Of a DNA stretch of 35,304 bases, positions 1 to 9,387 are shown one piece after another (position 1 is the first letter of the stretch; each line of letters begins with the position of its first letter). Position numbers and translations under genes: made by a program. The notes under the pieces are model-generated. The model ran no database searches, was not told the DNA's origin, and saw only the letters and a program-made list of their open reading frames with translations. The stretch comes from a virus: IMG/VR virus record IMGVR_UViG_3300032304_001022, positions 1 to 35,304 of that record; one strand, written 5' to 3'.

Positions 1-18
1 AAATCTATTACGTGCCAT
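1..18 (-). CDS. Start of the next late gene (partial)
   Basis: A minus-strand ATG at 18-16 opens a frame reading M-A-R-N-R-F to the window edge, one base after the TAA of the 678-residue virion gene. Such tight spacing is the rule throughout this late region, so this is probably the first six codons of the next virion gene. Nothing can be said about its function. Confidence 0.4.
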
Positions 19-19
19 A

Positions 20-2056
20 TTATTGTGTTTTAACTCCTGTTTTTAAATTACCATTTTCATCCATGAACCAATTATATCTATATGGTAATGAGCCTAACAT
101 ATCTAGTGTTCTATTATTCTGAGTATTTTGAGCAGCCATCATAGCATTATCTCTTGTATATCCAGCACCTATATTACCTATATCTGTTAAAGCTCCATAA
201 ATAGCTTGTCTGTAAGCTGCTTTATTTTGTTGTCTAGCAATTTGTTCTTCATTAGCTATGCCAGTATTAGTAGCATTAGCTTGATTAGCAATTTGGTTAT
301 TCATATTTTGACCTTGCATTTTAATATTAGCTTTCTGATTTGATAAATTAGAATTAATACCAACGTTACCTGCTACCATATTAGATAACATCTGACCACT
401 ACTAGTTGCATTATTAGCAACATTCATTCTATTAGTAGCCATTGCATTTGCTCCTTGACGATCTGCAATTTGTAACAATGGATCGTAATTAACAAACTCT
501 GGTTTAACTCTATTAAAGTTAACATCATCAACACCATTGATTAATGTACCTGCTAATTGAGATACAGGCCCAATAGAATTCATCAATGCACCCGTAACAG
601 GTATTCTATCATTAAATTGATTTGATTGCATTGTAGATGGATTTACTTGAGGATTAACTTGCATCGGTGAACCAGGTACAATAGCTGATCTATATTCTGC
701 AGGAGTAGTATTTAAATTACCACCTCTTTTATCAATATTAGATACTCCATCAGGTAAAGCATAAACGTTACCATCAGGTGCTTTAAAACTACCTTTAGGA
801 ACTATTGAGTTAACACTAGATCTACTTTGAGAACGTTGTACAATAAATCCATTTTCATCTATCTCTGGTTGATTTGGCATCATGGGTTCTACTAATCCTG
901 TATTCAATGCTTCATTATATGAATCATCTAAGAATTGACCATATGCTGGCCCACCATAAGCCATCTGTGTTTTTTGTTGTTTTAATCTACCTTTGATTAT
1001 TTGAGGATCAGCTTCATGTAATTGTTTTAATTTATCCAATTCCATTTGCTTAGCTTCATTAGCCATTTTATCTTCACCTCTTTTTTTATACTTGTTTTCT
1101 ATTTTTTTAGATAACTCAGCATATGTAGATTTAGAACCTTTTGGTTTAACTTTATCTGAAAAAACAAATTGTTTATTCATAGTTTCACCACCTTCAACTT
1201 CTACAGAAGGATTAATACTAATACCACCTTCTGAGTGTTTTGGGCCTTCAAATTCTGTTAAACCACCAAATTCTCTATTTTGAATTAAACGAGAACCATA
1301 CATAGCAGCATCTACACCGCCACTTAATGGATTAAAAAATGCTTCACCAATACCACCAACTGCACCTAGTGAGTTAGCAATTGTATCGTTAGCACCAAAG
1401 GCTTTTGCAGTATTATATAATGCTCCACCTAATATATATTTTTGTTTCATTGTATTTATGTTACCACCATATTCAAATGGTTGTTGTAATGTTAGATTTC
1501 TATTAACAGGTTTTTTTTCTTCAATGTTCCATTCACCTGTTTCTAAGTTAAAGTTTCCTTCAAATCTAGTTTTGTTTTCTCCTGCAGGATTTGTAGAAGT
1601 ACTTCCAAAAGTTTGTTTGACATTTGGATTATCAGGAATTTTCATATATGACTTAACTACTCTAGGATCTGATGTAGGTAGTAATGCTGATTTAGGTTTA
1701 AGTTTTTGCGGACCCTTTTGTATTTCAATAGGTTGAACTGGTTTTTCGTAAATATCTAACATTACCATTTTATCAATTCTTGAAAAATCATTTCCAGGAA
1801 AATAATTACCTGAACCTATTGGCCATATATTTCTATTTCTATTATGTTCATGATTTGTCTTTTTTTCTAAACTATCTCTTAATTTTTCAAAATTTGGGTC
1901 ATTAGGATTTAATTTAACAACTTCTTTTTTTGCCTTTTCTCCTAAGTTATACAAACTCAAACTATCAGCATAGGCTTGTTGTCTCATTCTACCATATTCA
2001 TCATCAGGTAATATTAATGGTGGATTCTTTGGTGGATCTTTTTTATTGTTTTTCAT
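20..2056 (-). CDS. Large virion protein, probably cargo/ejection-type protein of crAss-like phages
   Basis: A 678-residue protein directly downstream of the muzzle gene, the place where crAss-like phages carry a large virion protein, reported as injected cargo in phicrAss001. No enzyme motif is visible. The N-terminal third is hydrophilic, rich in Lys, Asn and Pro. A Gly/Ala-rich segment lies near residues 210-260. Just after it comes the stretch EGGISINPSVEVEGGETMNK followed by an FSDKVKPKG-like segment, a pattern I associate with Bacteroidota-phage virion proteins. The C-terminal third is rich in Asn, Gln, Met and Ala, like low-complexity ejection or tail proteins. It has its own promoter (2081-2112), suggesting expression separate from the muzzle. 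The cargo assignment rests on position and composition; a tail-hub protein is the main alternative. Confidence 0.6.
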   Translation of the reverse strand: MKNNKKDPPKNPPLILPDDEYGRMRQQAYADSLSLYNLGEKAKKEVVKLNPNDPNFEKLRDSLEKKTNHEHNRNRNIWPIGSGNYFPGNDFSRIDKMVMLDIYEKPVQPIEIQKGPQKLKPKSALLPTSDPRVVKSYMKIPDNPNVKQTFGSTSTNPAGENKTRFEGNFNLETGEWNIEEKKPVNRNLTLQQPFEYGGNINTMKQKYILGGALYNTAKAFGANDTIANSLGAVGGIGEAFFNPLSGGVDAAMYGSRLIQNREFGGLTEFEGPKHSEGGISINPSVEVEGGETMNKQFVFSDKVKPKGSKSTYAELSKKIENKYKKRGEDKMANEAKQMELDKLKQLHEADPQIIKGRLKQQKTQMAYGGPAYGQFLDDSYNEALNTGLVEPMMPNQPEIDENGFIVQRSQSRSSVNSIVPKGSFKAPDGNVYALPDGVSNIDKRGGNLNTTPAEYRSAIVPGSPMQVNPQVNPSTMQSNQFNDRIPVTGALMNSIGPVSQLAGTLINGVDDVNFNRVKPEFVNYDPLLQIADRQGANAMATNRMNVANNATSSGQMLSNMVAGNVGINSNLSNQKANIKMQGQNMNNQIANQANATNTGIANEEQIARQQNKAAYRQAIYGALTDIGNIGAGYTRDNAMMAAQNTQNNRTLDMLGSLPYRYNWFMDENGNLKTGVKTQ

Positions 2057-2080
2057 TTTATTTATTTTAAGATAATTCTA

Positions 2081-2112
2081 CAAAGATAATAATATAACAT
2101 ATTATAAGTCAA
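2081..2112 (-). promoter_or_regulatory. Late promoter, TTGACT-N18-TATCTTTG
   Basis: On the minus strand TTGACT (2112-2107) is followed after 18 bases by TATCTTTG (2088-2081), matching the Bacteroidota -7 box TAnnTTTG. It lies in the 88-base gap before the 678-residue virion gene, about 25 bases upstream of its ATG. The same layout recurs at 21354-21385 and 29977-30008, which makes chance unlikely. Confidence 0.7.
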
Positions 2113-2127
2113 GTATTTCATGTAATA

Positions 2128-2152
2128 TATTATAATTTAATGTATTATAATA
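2128..2152. repeat. AT-only 9-bp inverted repeat at the end of the muzzle gene
   Basis: TATTATAAT (2128-2136) and ATTATAATA (2144-2152) are perfect reverse complements around a 7-base loop and overlap the muzzle stop codon. It could slow or end transcription before the promoter at 2081-2112, but it lacks G/C pairs and a clear U-tract, so it is at best a weak terminator. Confidence 0.3.
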
Positions 2153-5100
2153 GATAATATAATGTAATAGGATGACCTATAAATCTATGGTTATTATCAT
2201 TCTTTTTTGTTAATTTAACGTATATCCATGGATTTCGAATTCTAGCAAGTTTATCTTGGGAAAGAGAATCTCTCTTAATAGAGTGAGTCCATTGTCTAAA
2301 TCTTCTTTTAATATTATCCCCTGATAGTGATATAGATCCCGTATCTTGATAATCGTTATGTATTTTGACTTCTTCATATGTTTCATCGAATATGTTGTTA
2401 TTTAAACTATCGTAACATTCTGAATACCATTGAATATTATTCCATTCTTTAGTACTTGGATTTTTAGCATTAGATAATAATGTAATAGAGCTATCGTACA
2501 CAGTACCATAGAATTCACAATAATTACCAACATTATGTTGATAGAAATTACATCTAGGAGATAATGAAGGTAATCCTGCTACTGAGAATATTTGTCTACC
2601 AGTAGAATGTAATACAGATGAATTAATATCAAATTCACCTTCAAAACAATTTAATATTTCACTATATGAAATAATCTTACCTGCACCATTATTAAAGCTA
2701 AATAAAACTCTATTATGTCTATTATCATATGTACCATGAATACCAATAGGTATTAATGATGTTTTAGCATCTGTTTCACTTACAAATGGATCATATCTAA
2801 AATAGCTATTTAAACCTTTTAAATCACTTAAAGGTTGTTTAGTATTACTAGATATTCTAAATAGTTTTCTGTTTCTTACATCAAAGAAATATAAATAATC
2901 CTCTGATTGAATAACAGAAGATGTATGTTTAGTTCCATTTTGATTACTTATGTAACCATATACAGAAATAACATCTCCAGTTCCTAATTGTAATTCTATA
3001 CCATCTTGATTTTGAGTAACTACTCTTTCATTAATAGGTACAATACCTACTGCTTTATCTTGGAAGAAATAAACTCTACCTTGATGATTAGCTACTGCAT
3101 TAATTTCACCATATATACCATCTACTTCTATTTGATTGTTTATTTTAAATTTAGTCCAACTATCAATAAGTTCACCATTACGTTTTAATTCACTAACATG
3201 AATTGCATATGGTTGTTGATCGTCAAAATTAACAATAAATGGTTTAGCTACAAATACTTGCTTACTATTATTAACTTGAGTATAAACTTCATTTAAAAAG
3301 TAATTCTCTTGAGCATATTGTAAGTTATTTGCTGTTGATGTACCTCTATTTCTATTAAAGAAACTACCGTGTCTTAAATCAAAATTAGCTGCACATTCTA
3401 CTGGGAAAAATATACCAAATGAATAAGAATCAGAAGCTGAATCCATGTTTTGTATTTTTTCAAATCCAAAATTTAAGACATATGTATCTCCACCATATAC
3501 TTTTAACACAGATGAAGAATTAGATGCTATAAAACATCCAGTTGTTATATATCTATTATTACTTCTAGCTTCATAAGTGTTTCCACCATATTGATTAGCT
3601 AAGTTTCTTTTATATGTAAAATAAGGTATAATATCATCTGTTGTATTCATATCAGCTAATACATCTCCAAATGTAGTATATGATGCTGCTGCTAAATCTA
3701 ATCCTCCAATAAAAGATAAACCACATTTTCTATCTGTTGTTCCTTTATTGAAATATATTGTATAACCACCAGTATCTGTTGTAAAATCAGCTAAGTTAAA
3801 ACTACCATTGTAGTTAACTTTAATTAATTCATTGAGTTCTAAGTTAATAAGAACATCGTTATTATCTAACTCATAAGCTCTATAATAAGATAAATCAGCA
3901 GCAGGGTTATTCCCAGAATTAAATGCACTTGTATCTAAATTAAAGTGTTTATTAAATTCTAAATAATCACCTTCTTTAAATCTATGTTTAGTTACATCTT
4001 GGAATAAAAAATTAGGAGAATGCATTTTTACAAATCTCCATGGTGCACCTGTAGATGTATATGTTGCTGCATTTAATATATGCGAACCATCATATAAATC
4101 TGTTCCACCATCTGTTACAATAGTAGAAACAATACCACCACCAAGATTTGTTCTGTTATTAACATCTCTTTCTACTCTAACTATCTCATAACCAGATATT
4201 AATTCTTTAACATCATCAGGTATAGTTATATCAAACTCTATACCTATTTGATTACCATATAATGTAGTACCACCAAAAGCTGTTAAATTAATATCATCTA
4301 TTGATGGAAATTTAATATCACCTATCCATTTAGTAAATGAAGGTTGACCTTTTTTATTATAAAATACAATACCAAATCTATAAATTTCATCTCTTGAATA
4401 ACCTTGATATAAGAAATTTACATATGGTGATTTATAATTAGGTACTTGGTCTTCAATGTTATAGTTGATTCCGTTACCAAAATTTTCTAATAATGTTTGT
4501 CTACTAGGGCCATCGGCAAATGGAGCATCTGGAAAATTAGATAAATAATTATTATCTATAATAATTTGTTTAGTTATAAATTTATATTTAACATATAAAC
4601 CTTCTCCACCTAATGTTGTTCCATCTGATTGATATTTATATTCATCATAATCAACATCATTTTTATTATTAAATGGGTTAATTGCATCGTGATCATAATC
4701 TAATAGAAAATCAGTATCTATAGTAGTAGTTTCACCTATTTTATTTTTAACAATAGATGTACCATCTGATTTAAATCTAAATGCTCTAGCATCAAAATCT
4801 TTATCATTTATTTCAAAATTAAATGATTTAGTATTAACTGCTATTAATCTATTATCTTTTTGTGTAAAATCTTTACAATGTGTAAATTGAGCAGATAACA
4901 TATTGAACTCTTGCTCAGATAAATCTATTTGTTCTTCATCATTTGTGAACGTTACATTTAATTCTCTTGAAGAAGGTATTAATTCTTCTTTAAATATCTT
5001 ATAAACTGGTAGATTATTAAATTCATATAAGACAGCTATATGTCTTATTCTATCATAATTATCATCTATATTAGATATATTATATGTAACACTCTTAGAT

Positions 5101-6074
5101 GCACCTGAACCTTGTGGAGAACCATTTAAATCTCTCCATGCTGCTGTTTTATCGTTTTCTTCATATAAACATAATAAATCACTTGTAGGTGATACTACAG
5201 TTTCTTTATCACCATTAACCAGTTGATAAGCAAATTGAACAGAAGAACCAAATGGAATACTACCATTGTCTTCTATATTGAATATAACAGGTTTAGTAAA
5301 TGTTACATCAGATACAAAATCTAAATCAGAAGGATCTGTTGCAAATAAAAATTGATCAAATAAATTAGCGGATCTTACTGGATTATTATTATCAGTCCAA
5401 TATATTCTACATATTTTTTCATTTTCATATCTAACAATTGATTTACGAATATAAAATTCAGGAGAAAATCCTAATAATCCATTATATTTTAAATGTACAG
5501 AAGGTGTTAAATCATTACCTGTTAAACCTATTGGTTCACCAGTTTGTTGATTATAATCAACCATCCATATTTGGCTATAACCTAATCCTGTTGTAAATAA
5601 TACAATTGTATCATTAAATGAATCTATATGAATAATTCTAATACTAGTACCTGTAATATTGGTTACTACTAATTCAATTGCTGTAGGATCTGTAGAAGCT
5701 ACAATTAAAGCATCTAAACCAAATACTAATATATGATCTGATTTAGCAGCTACACGCAAATGTGAGCCTATCATTAAAGAATTAACCATATCATTATATA
5801 ATGAATCTATAGTTGTTGTAGAATCCATTATAAATTCTACACCATTAATAGTTACAGTTGCACCATCTACTACAAATACTTTATATACTTGTTGTGTAGT
5901 AGGAATACTAAAATCTAATCTGTTACCTTTTTCATTTTCCAAACATAAAGAAGAACCACCTTCATCGGTGGTTAATCTAAAATTTTTTAAATTGTAATAT
6001 TTATTATTTGGAAAAAAAGAATTAGAAACATCTTGTTCTAATCCTTGTTCAAATGTATGTGTTATTTGTCCCAT
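2145..6074 (-). CDS. Muzzle / tail stabilization protein (P22 gp10-like)
   Basis: At 1309 residues this is the largest protein here. It is soluble, beta-rich and has no membrane segment. The N-terminus (MGQITHTFEQGLEQDVSNSF, then an NKYYNLKNFRLTTDEGG-like segment) is the typical opening of the P22 gp10-like propeller protein of crAss-like and related podoviruses. Segments such as NRVLFSFNNGAGKIISYSE and FFDVRNRKLFRIS near the C-terminus resemble propeller blades. In crAss-like virions this protein forms the muzzle at the distal tail. It overlaps the end of the upstream ring-protein gene by one base (TAATG style) and belongs to the operon metallophosphoesterase - small gene - ring - HU-like - ring - muzzle. 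The family assignment is from sequence pattern and order; the muzzle role comes from related phages. Confidence 0.82.
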   Translation of the reverse strand: MGQITHTFEQGLEQDVSNSFFPNNKYYNLKNFRLTTDEGGSSLCLENEKGNRLDFSIPTTQQVYKVFVVDGATVTINGVEFIMDSTTTIDSLYNDMVNSLMIGSHLRVAAKSDHILVFGLDALIVASTDPTAIELVVTNITGTSIRIIHIDSFNDTIVLFTTGLGYSQIWMVDYNQQTGEPIGLTGNDLTPSVHLKYNGLLGFSPEFYIRKSIVRYENEKICRIYWTDNNNPVRSANLFDQFLFATDPSDLDFVSDVTFTKPVIFNIEDNGSIPFGSSVQFAYQLVNGDKETVVSPTSDLLCLYEENDKTAAWRDLNGSPQGSGASKSVTYNISNIDDNYDRIRHIAVLYEFNNLPVYKIFKEELIPSSRELNVTFTNDEEQIDLSEQEFNMLSAQFTHCKDFTQKDNRLIAVNTKSFNFEINDKDFDARAFRFKSDGTSIVKNKIGETTTIDTDFLLDYDHDAINPFNNKNDVDYDEYKYQSDGTTLGGEGLYVKYKFITKQIIIDNNYLSNFPDAPFADGPSRQTLLENFGNGINYNIEDQVPNYKSPYVNFLYQGYSRDEIYRFGIVFYNKKGQPSFTKWIGDIKFPSIDDINLTAFGGTTLYGNQIGIEFDITIPDDVKELISGYEIVRVERDVNNRTNLGGGIVSTIVTDGGTDLYDGSHILNAATYTSTGAPWRFVKMHSPNFLFQDVTKHRFKEGDYLEFNKHFNLDTSAFNSGNNPAADLSYYRAYELDNNDVLINLELNELIKVNYNGSFNLADFTTDTGGYTIYFNKGTTDRKCGLSFIGGLDLAAASYTTFGDVLADMNTTDDIIPYFTYKRNLANQYGGNTYEARSNNRYITTGCFIASNSSSVLKVYGGDTYVLNFGFEKIQNMDSASDSYSFGIFFPVECAANFDLRHGSFFNRNRGTSTANNLQYAQENYFLNEVYTQVNNSKQVFVAKPFIVNFDDQQPYAIHVSELKRNGELIDSWTKFKINNQIEVDGIYGEINAVANHQGRVYFFQDKAVGIVPINERVVTQNQDGIELQLGTGDVISVYGYISNQNGTKHTSSVIQSEDYLYFFDVRNRKLFRISSNTKQPLSDLKGLNSYFRYDPFVSETDAKTSLIPIGIHGTYDNRHNRVLFSFNNGAGKIISYSEILNCFEGEFDINSSVLHSTGRQIFSVAGLPSLSPRCNFYQHNVGNYCEFYGTVYDSSITLLSNAKNPSTKEWNNIQWYSECYDSLNNNIFDETYEEVKIHNDYQDTGSISLSGDNIKRRFRQWTHSIKRDSLSQDKLARIRNPWIYVKLTKKNDNNHRFIGHPITLYYLL

Positions 6075-6817
6075 TATAATTGTGTACCTTGTGTAAAGTT
6101 ATTTGTATTATGGTTAATACGTCTTTCTCTTTCAAACTTAAATTGATTATCTAATACATTAATCTTAGGAATCAATCTTAAACTAAAGTTTTTAATTGCT
6201 TCCATTTGATGTATATCTGGTACTCTATTAGAATTCATAGCTTTAGCTACATACCAGTTTCTTTGTTGTTCTATGTATTGATATTTATCTCTACTTAATT
6301 TATCTGTCATCCATTCTTTATAAGCTAATTTCATAGCTATATGCCATTCAATCGCTGATTTAGTAGATTCATCATCAGGTATTAATGGAAAACCATTATC
6401 GTCTATTGGTATAGCATAATATGCAATTTCAACTGTTCCTTCTTCAAAAGAAGTAAAAATGAAGTTATTGCTAAGTTGGTATTTATCTTCTTCATGGCAA
6501 GTTACACAATTTAAACATTGGCTATCTGAGCAATGTAAATTTTTAAAATATGGATCACCAGTGTAACCCATCATTCTTTTTGTATCTTTATTTCTAAATG
6601 TTTCAACTTGAAATAAATCTAAAGGTAATTCACCTTTATAGTTTTCAATGTTAATTTTAGCAACTTTATGTATATTAATTTTAGGTATATTCATTAATTT
6701 AATTAAAGAACCTACCCATTCTAGTGCATCAGACCATTGAAAGTTGTTTTCTGCAAATGGATGATTTGCAAATACTCTTTCTATTACTTCATCTATTTTT
6801 GTGTATTTATAATTCAT
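6074..6817 (-). CDS. Ring / tail-tubular protein (P22 gp4-like adaptor family)
   Basis: A 247-residue soluble protein just before the muzzle gene. The segment AYYAIPIDDNGFPLIPDDES (about residues 131-150), followed by a helical stretch with W and KEWM, is characteristic of the crAss-like ring/tail-tubular protein, the family joining portal and tail. A cysteine cluster near residues 95-109 (CSDSQCLNCVTCHEE) could bind a metal, which I do not know as a general family feature. The gene overlaps its upstream neighbour by 11 bases. Two other ring-type genes lie at 7309-8004 and 17185-17895, in line with crAss-like tails built from several stacked rings. Which ring it forms is not determined here. 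Confidence 0.7.
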   Translation of the reverse strand: MNYKYTKIDEVIERVFANHPFAENNFQWSDALEWVGSLIKLMNIPKINIHKVAKINIENYKGELPLDLFQVETFRNKDTKRMMGYTGDPYFKNLHCSDSQCLNCVTCHEEDKYQLSNNFIFTSFEEGTVEIAYYAIPIDDNGFPLIPDDESTKSAIEWHIAMKLAYKEWMTDKLSRDKYQYIEQQRNWYVAKAMNSNRVPDIHQMEAIKNFSLRLIPKINVLDNQFKFERERRINHNTNNFTQGTQL

Positions 6818-7319
6818 AATAATCTTGTTTGTTATATGGATCTTTTAGTATTCTCGATAATTCTCTTTTAAAAGGTTCTGCTGCACTAAATTTATAAAAC
6901 TTAGTATGCCAATGTACCTTAGCTGATGGAAACATTCTTATTCTATATATATGACCATCTGTATGATCGTTAAGATGATAAATAAGTTTTTTATTTTTTA
7001 ATTGTGGATTAGCTTTCCACAATGCTCTAGTTTCTTTCCAATCTACAGGAAATGAATAAGGTATAAAATTACCATCTTTATCTAATGGATTAATTTTTCT
7101 TTTTATAATTTTTATTCTATATCCTAAATGTGGCATTTTAAATACTATATTTTTAAGTATAGCATCTTTTATTTTTAAATGAATCATATTTAATATATTA
7201 GAATATAATTCTTGTGATATTAAATATTTATCACCTAGTTTATTTTTCTTAACATATTTAATGTATTTATGATACATTTTTCTTTTAGAAACTGTTATTT
7301 TTAATTTATCAGTACGCAT
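6807..7319 (-). CDS. Conserved crAss-like tail-block protein, possibly HU/IHF-related
   Basis: A 170-residue, very basic protein between two ring-protein genes, overlapping both by 11 bases. An N-terminal helical part (about 1-60) leads into FKMPHLGYRIKIIKRK (about 64-79), reminiscent of the helix-to-beta transition of HU/IHF folds. The following VDWKETRALWKANPQ and LIYHLNDHTDGHIYRIRM segments fit my memory of a family common in crAss-like and related Bacteroidota phages. IHF-like genes are described beside the tail-tubular genes in crAss-like genomes, which fits this position. DNA binding is inferred from charge and order only; a structural role between rings is an alternative. Confidence 0.5.
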   Translation of the reverse strand: MRTDKLKITVSKRKMYHKYIKYVKKNKLGDKYLISQELYSNILNMIHLKIKDAILKNIVFKMPHLGYRIKIIKRKINPLDKDGNFIPYSFPVDWKETRALWKANPQLKNKKLIYHLNDHTDGHIYRIRMFPSAKVHWHTKFYKFSAAEPFKRELSRILKDPYNKQDYYEL

Positions 7320-8004
7320 CTGTTGATTCTGATTTACCGTCGTTAGTATTGTCTTTCGTTGATCTTAATGTTAATTTAAAATATTCTTCAATCAATGCTT
7401 GTTTGATATAATCTTCCATCCATTGATTTAAAGGATATTTACTATCAGCAGAAAAACAATTACTACCATCGCAATTTTTAAATTTAATAACTTCTCGTGG
7501 ATCTTCAAATATACCATCTAAAGCTATTTTTTCAATTAAGTTAATATTTTCATTATTACTTTTTAAATATATTCTACCATTATGTAAGGTAGCAAATATA
7601 TCATTCTTATTAAATTGACCATTACCAGAATGCAAAAACCTATCGTAAGAAACAAAATTAAATTTAACTTTGGTCTTAACAATAGGTGCTACTCTAGTTA
7701 TCAATTTTTTATTATGTAATTCTATAGTATTAGGAATAATATCTTTAGTTCTTAATACAAAACAATCAACATCATCTACACAACAATCAGTTGGGCTACC
7801 TAGTTCTAATTCTAGGCAACCCAATGTTTGTATATAATTCATATCAATTGTTCTTCCACTTTTATTTAATTCGTTTCTTATAAATAAAGAACGTTTTAAA
7901 TTTACATCATGTTCTATTTTTTCTATTGGTAGATCTTCATCATCTGTTAAATGAGGTCTAATAGAAGAAAATATATTATATGTTATTTCATTAAGTGTTG
8001 ACAT
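7309..8004 (-). CDS. Ring / tail-tubular-type structural protein
   Basis: A 231-residue protein opening with MSTLNEITYNIFSSIRPHLTDD and then a segment with RSLFIRNELNK and a QTLGCLELELG-like stretch. This start is typical of a ring-type connector protein widespread in crAss-like and other Bacteroidota podoviruses. Cysteines cluster near residues 74-81 (CCVDDVDC) and 174-179. The middle (about 95-165) looks beta-rich with KSNNENINLIEKIALDGIFEDP, the usual C-terminal part of the family. It overlaps the 49-residue gene upstream by 14 bases and the next gene by 11, so translation is probably coupled. Connector function is inferred from the family. Confidence 0.65.
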   Translation of the reverse strand: MSTLNEITYNIFSSIRPHLTDDEDLPIEKIEHDVNLKRSLFIRNELNKSGRTIDMNYIQTLGCLELELGSPTDCCVDDVDCFVLRTKDIIPNTIELHNKKLITRVAPIVKTKVKFNFVSYDRFLHSGNGQFNKNDIFATLHNGRIYLKSNNENINLIEKIALDGIFEDPREVIKFKNCDGSNCFSADSKYPLNQWMEDYIKQALIEEYFKLTLRSTKDNTNDGKSESTDAY

Positions 8005-8140
8005 TTTCAGTTTGTTCTTTTAATTTGATATATTTTGTTAATCTAGTAAGTATTGGCATACCTACAGATGTTACAGTATTATTACTTATATAAGTGATTA
8101 ATTCATTTAAATCGTTTTCTTCTATAGTATATGTTTTCAT
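7991..8140 (-). CDS. Small 49-residue protein between metallophosphoesterase and ring protein
   Basis: Reading from the ATG at 8140-8138 gives MKTYTIEENDLNELITYISN and continues to a TAA at 7993-7991. It starts one base after the metallophosphoesterase stop and overlaps the next start by 14 bases, so it fills a space that would otherwise be empty in a packed operon. It is hydrophilic and mostly helical, with a basic middle (LTRLTKYIKLKEQ). I do not recognise it. Support is its fit in the operon. Confidence 0.6.
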   Translation of the reverse strand: MKTYTIEENDLNELITYISNNTVTSVGMPILTRLTKYIKLKEQTENVNT

Positions 8141-8141
8141 A

Positions 8142-9290
8142 TTATATATTATGTTGTAAAATCATTTCTAATCCTCTATCTTTATGCCATAAAAGAGCTT
8201 GTGCTGCTCTGTAAGAGCTATATCCCATTTTCTTGTGCCATTCATCTGTTGTACAAATAGATGGTAAGAACCTAGTTTTAATACCTCTTGATTCATCTAT
8301 AATCATTTCTTTATGAAAATGACCACAATGTGTTTCTCTATGTTTAGCTAATGCAAATTCCATAGGTCTTTCAGTTGCCATTATAATAGGTAGTTCAGAA
8401 TGTTTTTCATTATCACCATGTGTGTACATAATTAATACATCTCCAAAAGAAGCAAACTTTCTGCTTTCTGTGGAATTATCAACTGTTACATTAGGATCAT
8501 TCATATAGTATGCAGAAATAACTTCTCCAACATAAAACATTCTTTCATAATCATGATTACCTTGTACTACAATTACATCTACTGGTGCTATTGTTTTAAG
8601 ATAATCTACTGCTTGCATTAGAGCTTTAGAATACACTCTAAATGAATCAAACCAAGGCATAGTATCATGCTGTGGAGTTCCTTTAGTTGTAGCTTGTCTA
8701 AAGCCTTCAGAATTTAAACCATCGTTACCTATTGGTAATATAATTTTTTCAAGTGGTAAACTTTTACATTTTTCAGTTAAATCAAATAAACTATTATAAA
8801 AGTTATTAAGTAATTCATCTATGTTACCTTTACCAAAATGTAAATCAGGTAAACTGATTTCTAAAACATACCCAAAGTTATCTGTATTCTTTTTCTTTGG
8901 TCTATTTAAAACATGTTTGTTTACGGAGATAATATCACTTATTAATCCTTGTCTAAATTCCTGTAATTCATTTTCAGCTTTATTATCTACTGTGTATGAA
9001 TATAACATTTTACCATTGGCTCCTTGCCATGCTGATTTAATCTTTAAATTTAAATCTGGTAATTCATCTTTCTTTGCTACTTCAGTAGAGTAATTAGGAT
9101 TAAACATTGTTTCTTCTCTGAATTCTTTTTCTTCTCTCATTTGAGATCTAACAATCCTTAATGCTTCTGAGCAATCGTTTAATGTTACCTTAAATCCTTG
9201 TTTAGCAAGTACTTGTTGTAATCTACGTTTGCCTTCTTTAATGTAACCTCGTTTGTTGTTGAGGAAATCTACAATTTGTTTTACGTTCAT
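8142..9290 (-). CDS. Calcineurin-like metallophosphoesterase
   Basis: A 382-residue protein with the metallophosphoesterase motifs in order: DLHFG (149-153, D-x-H), GNDGLNSEG (188-196, in place of the usual GDxxD), GNHDYE (244-249), THGD (290-293) and GHFH (323-326). These bind two metal ions and hydrolyse phosphoesters. The N-terminal 60 residues are basic and helical, perhaps a DNA-binding helix-turn-helix. Metallophosphoesterases of this type occur in many Bacteroidota phages; the substrate is not known to me. It could act on nucleic acid during replication or packaging. It is the first gene behind the promoter at 9320-9350 and leads the ring/muzzle operon, an odd place for an enzyme. Confidence 0.85.
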   Translation of the reverse strand: MNVKQIVDFLNNKRGYIKEGKRRLQQVLAKQGFKVTLNDCSEALRIVRSQMREEKEFREETMFNPNYSTEVAKKDELPDLNLKIKSAWQGANGKMLYSYTVDNKAENELQEFRQGLISDIISVNKHVLNRPKKKNTDNFGYVLEISLPDLHFGKGNIDELLNNFYNSLFDLTEKCKSLPLEKIILPIGNDGLNSEGFRQATTKGTPQHDTMPWFDSFRVYSKALMQAVDYLKTIAPVDVIVVQGNHDYERMFYVGEVISAYYMNDPNVTVDNSTESRKFASFGDVLIMYTHGDNEKHSELPIIMATERPMEFALAKHRETHCGHFHKEMIIDESRGIKTRFLPSICTTDEWHKKMGYSSYRAAQALLWHKDRGLEMILQHNI

Positions 9291-9313
9291 TATTTATTTT
9301 TTAAAAGTTAAAA

Positions 9314-9369
9314 ACTCGGCAAATATACAACTTTCGATTTAAGAAAGCAAGTATTTTACCGAGTTTTTT
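9314..9369 (-). terminator. Long hairpin terminator ending the upstream late operon
   Basis: ACTCGG (9314-9319) and CCGAGT (9359-9364) pair. Inside, ATAC pairs with GTAT and CTTTC with GAAAG, so the whole 51 bases fold into one interrupted hairpin. Read leftward it begins about 20 bases after the stop of the 360-residue gene and is followed by a T-run (rightward reading also ends in TTTTTT). It can terminate from either side. The next operon's promoter lies inside it. Confidence 0.6.
9320..9350 (-). promoter_or_regulatory. Promoter of the metallophosphoesterase-ring-muzzle operon
   Basis: On the minus strand TTGCTT (9350-9345) is followed after 17 bases by TATATTTG (9327-9320), a perfect TAnnTTTG -7 box. 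Transcription would start about 20 bases before the metallophosphoesterase ATG. It differs from the other late promoters in its weaker -35 hexamer and one-base-shorter spacer. Confidence 0.65.
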
Positions 9370-9387
9370 ATAATGATTTATATTATA

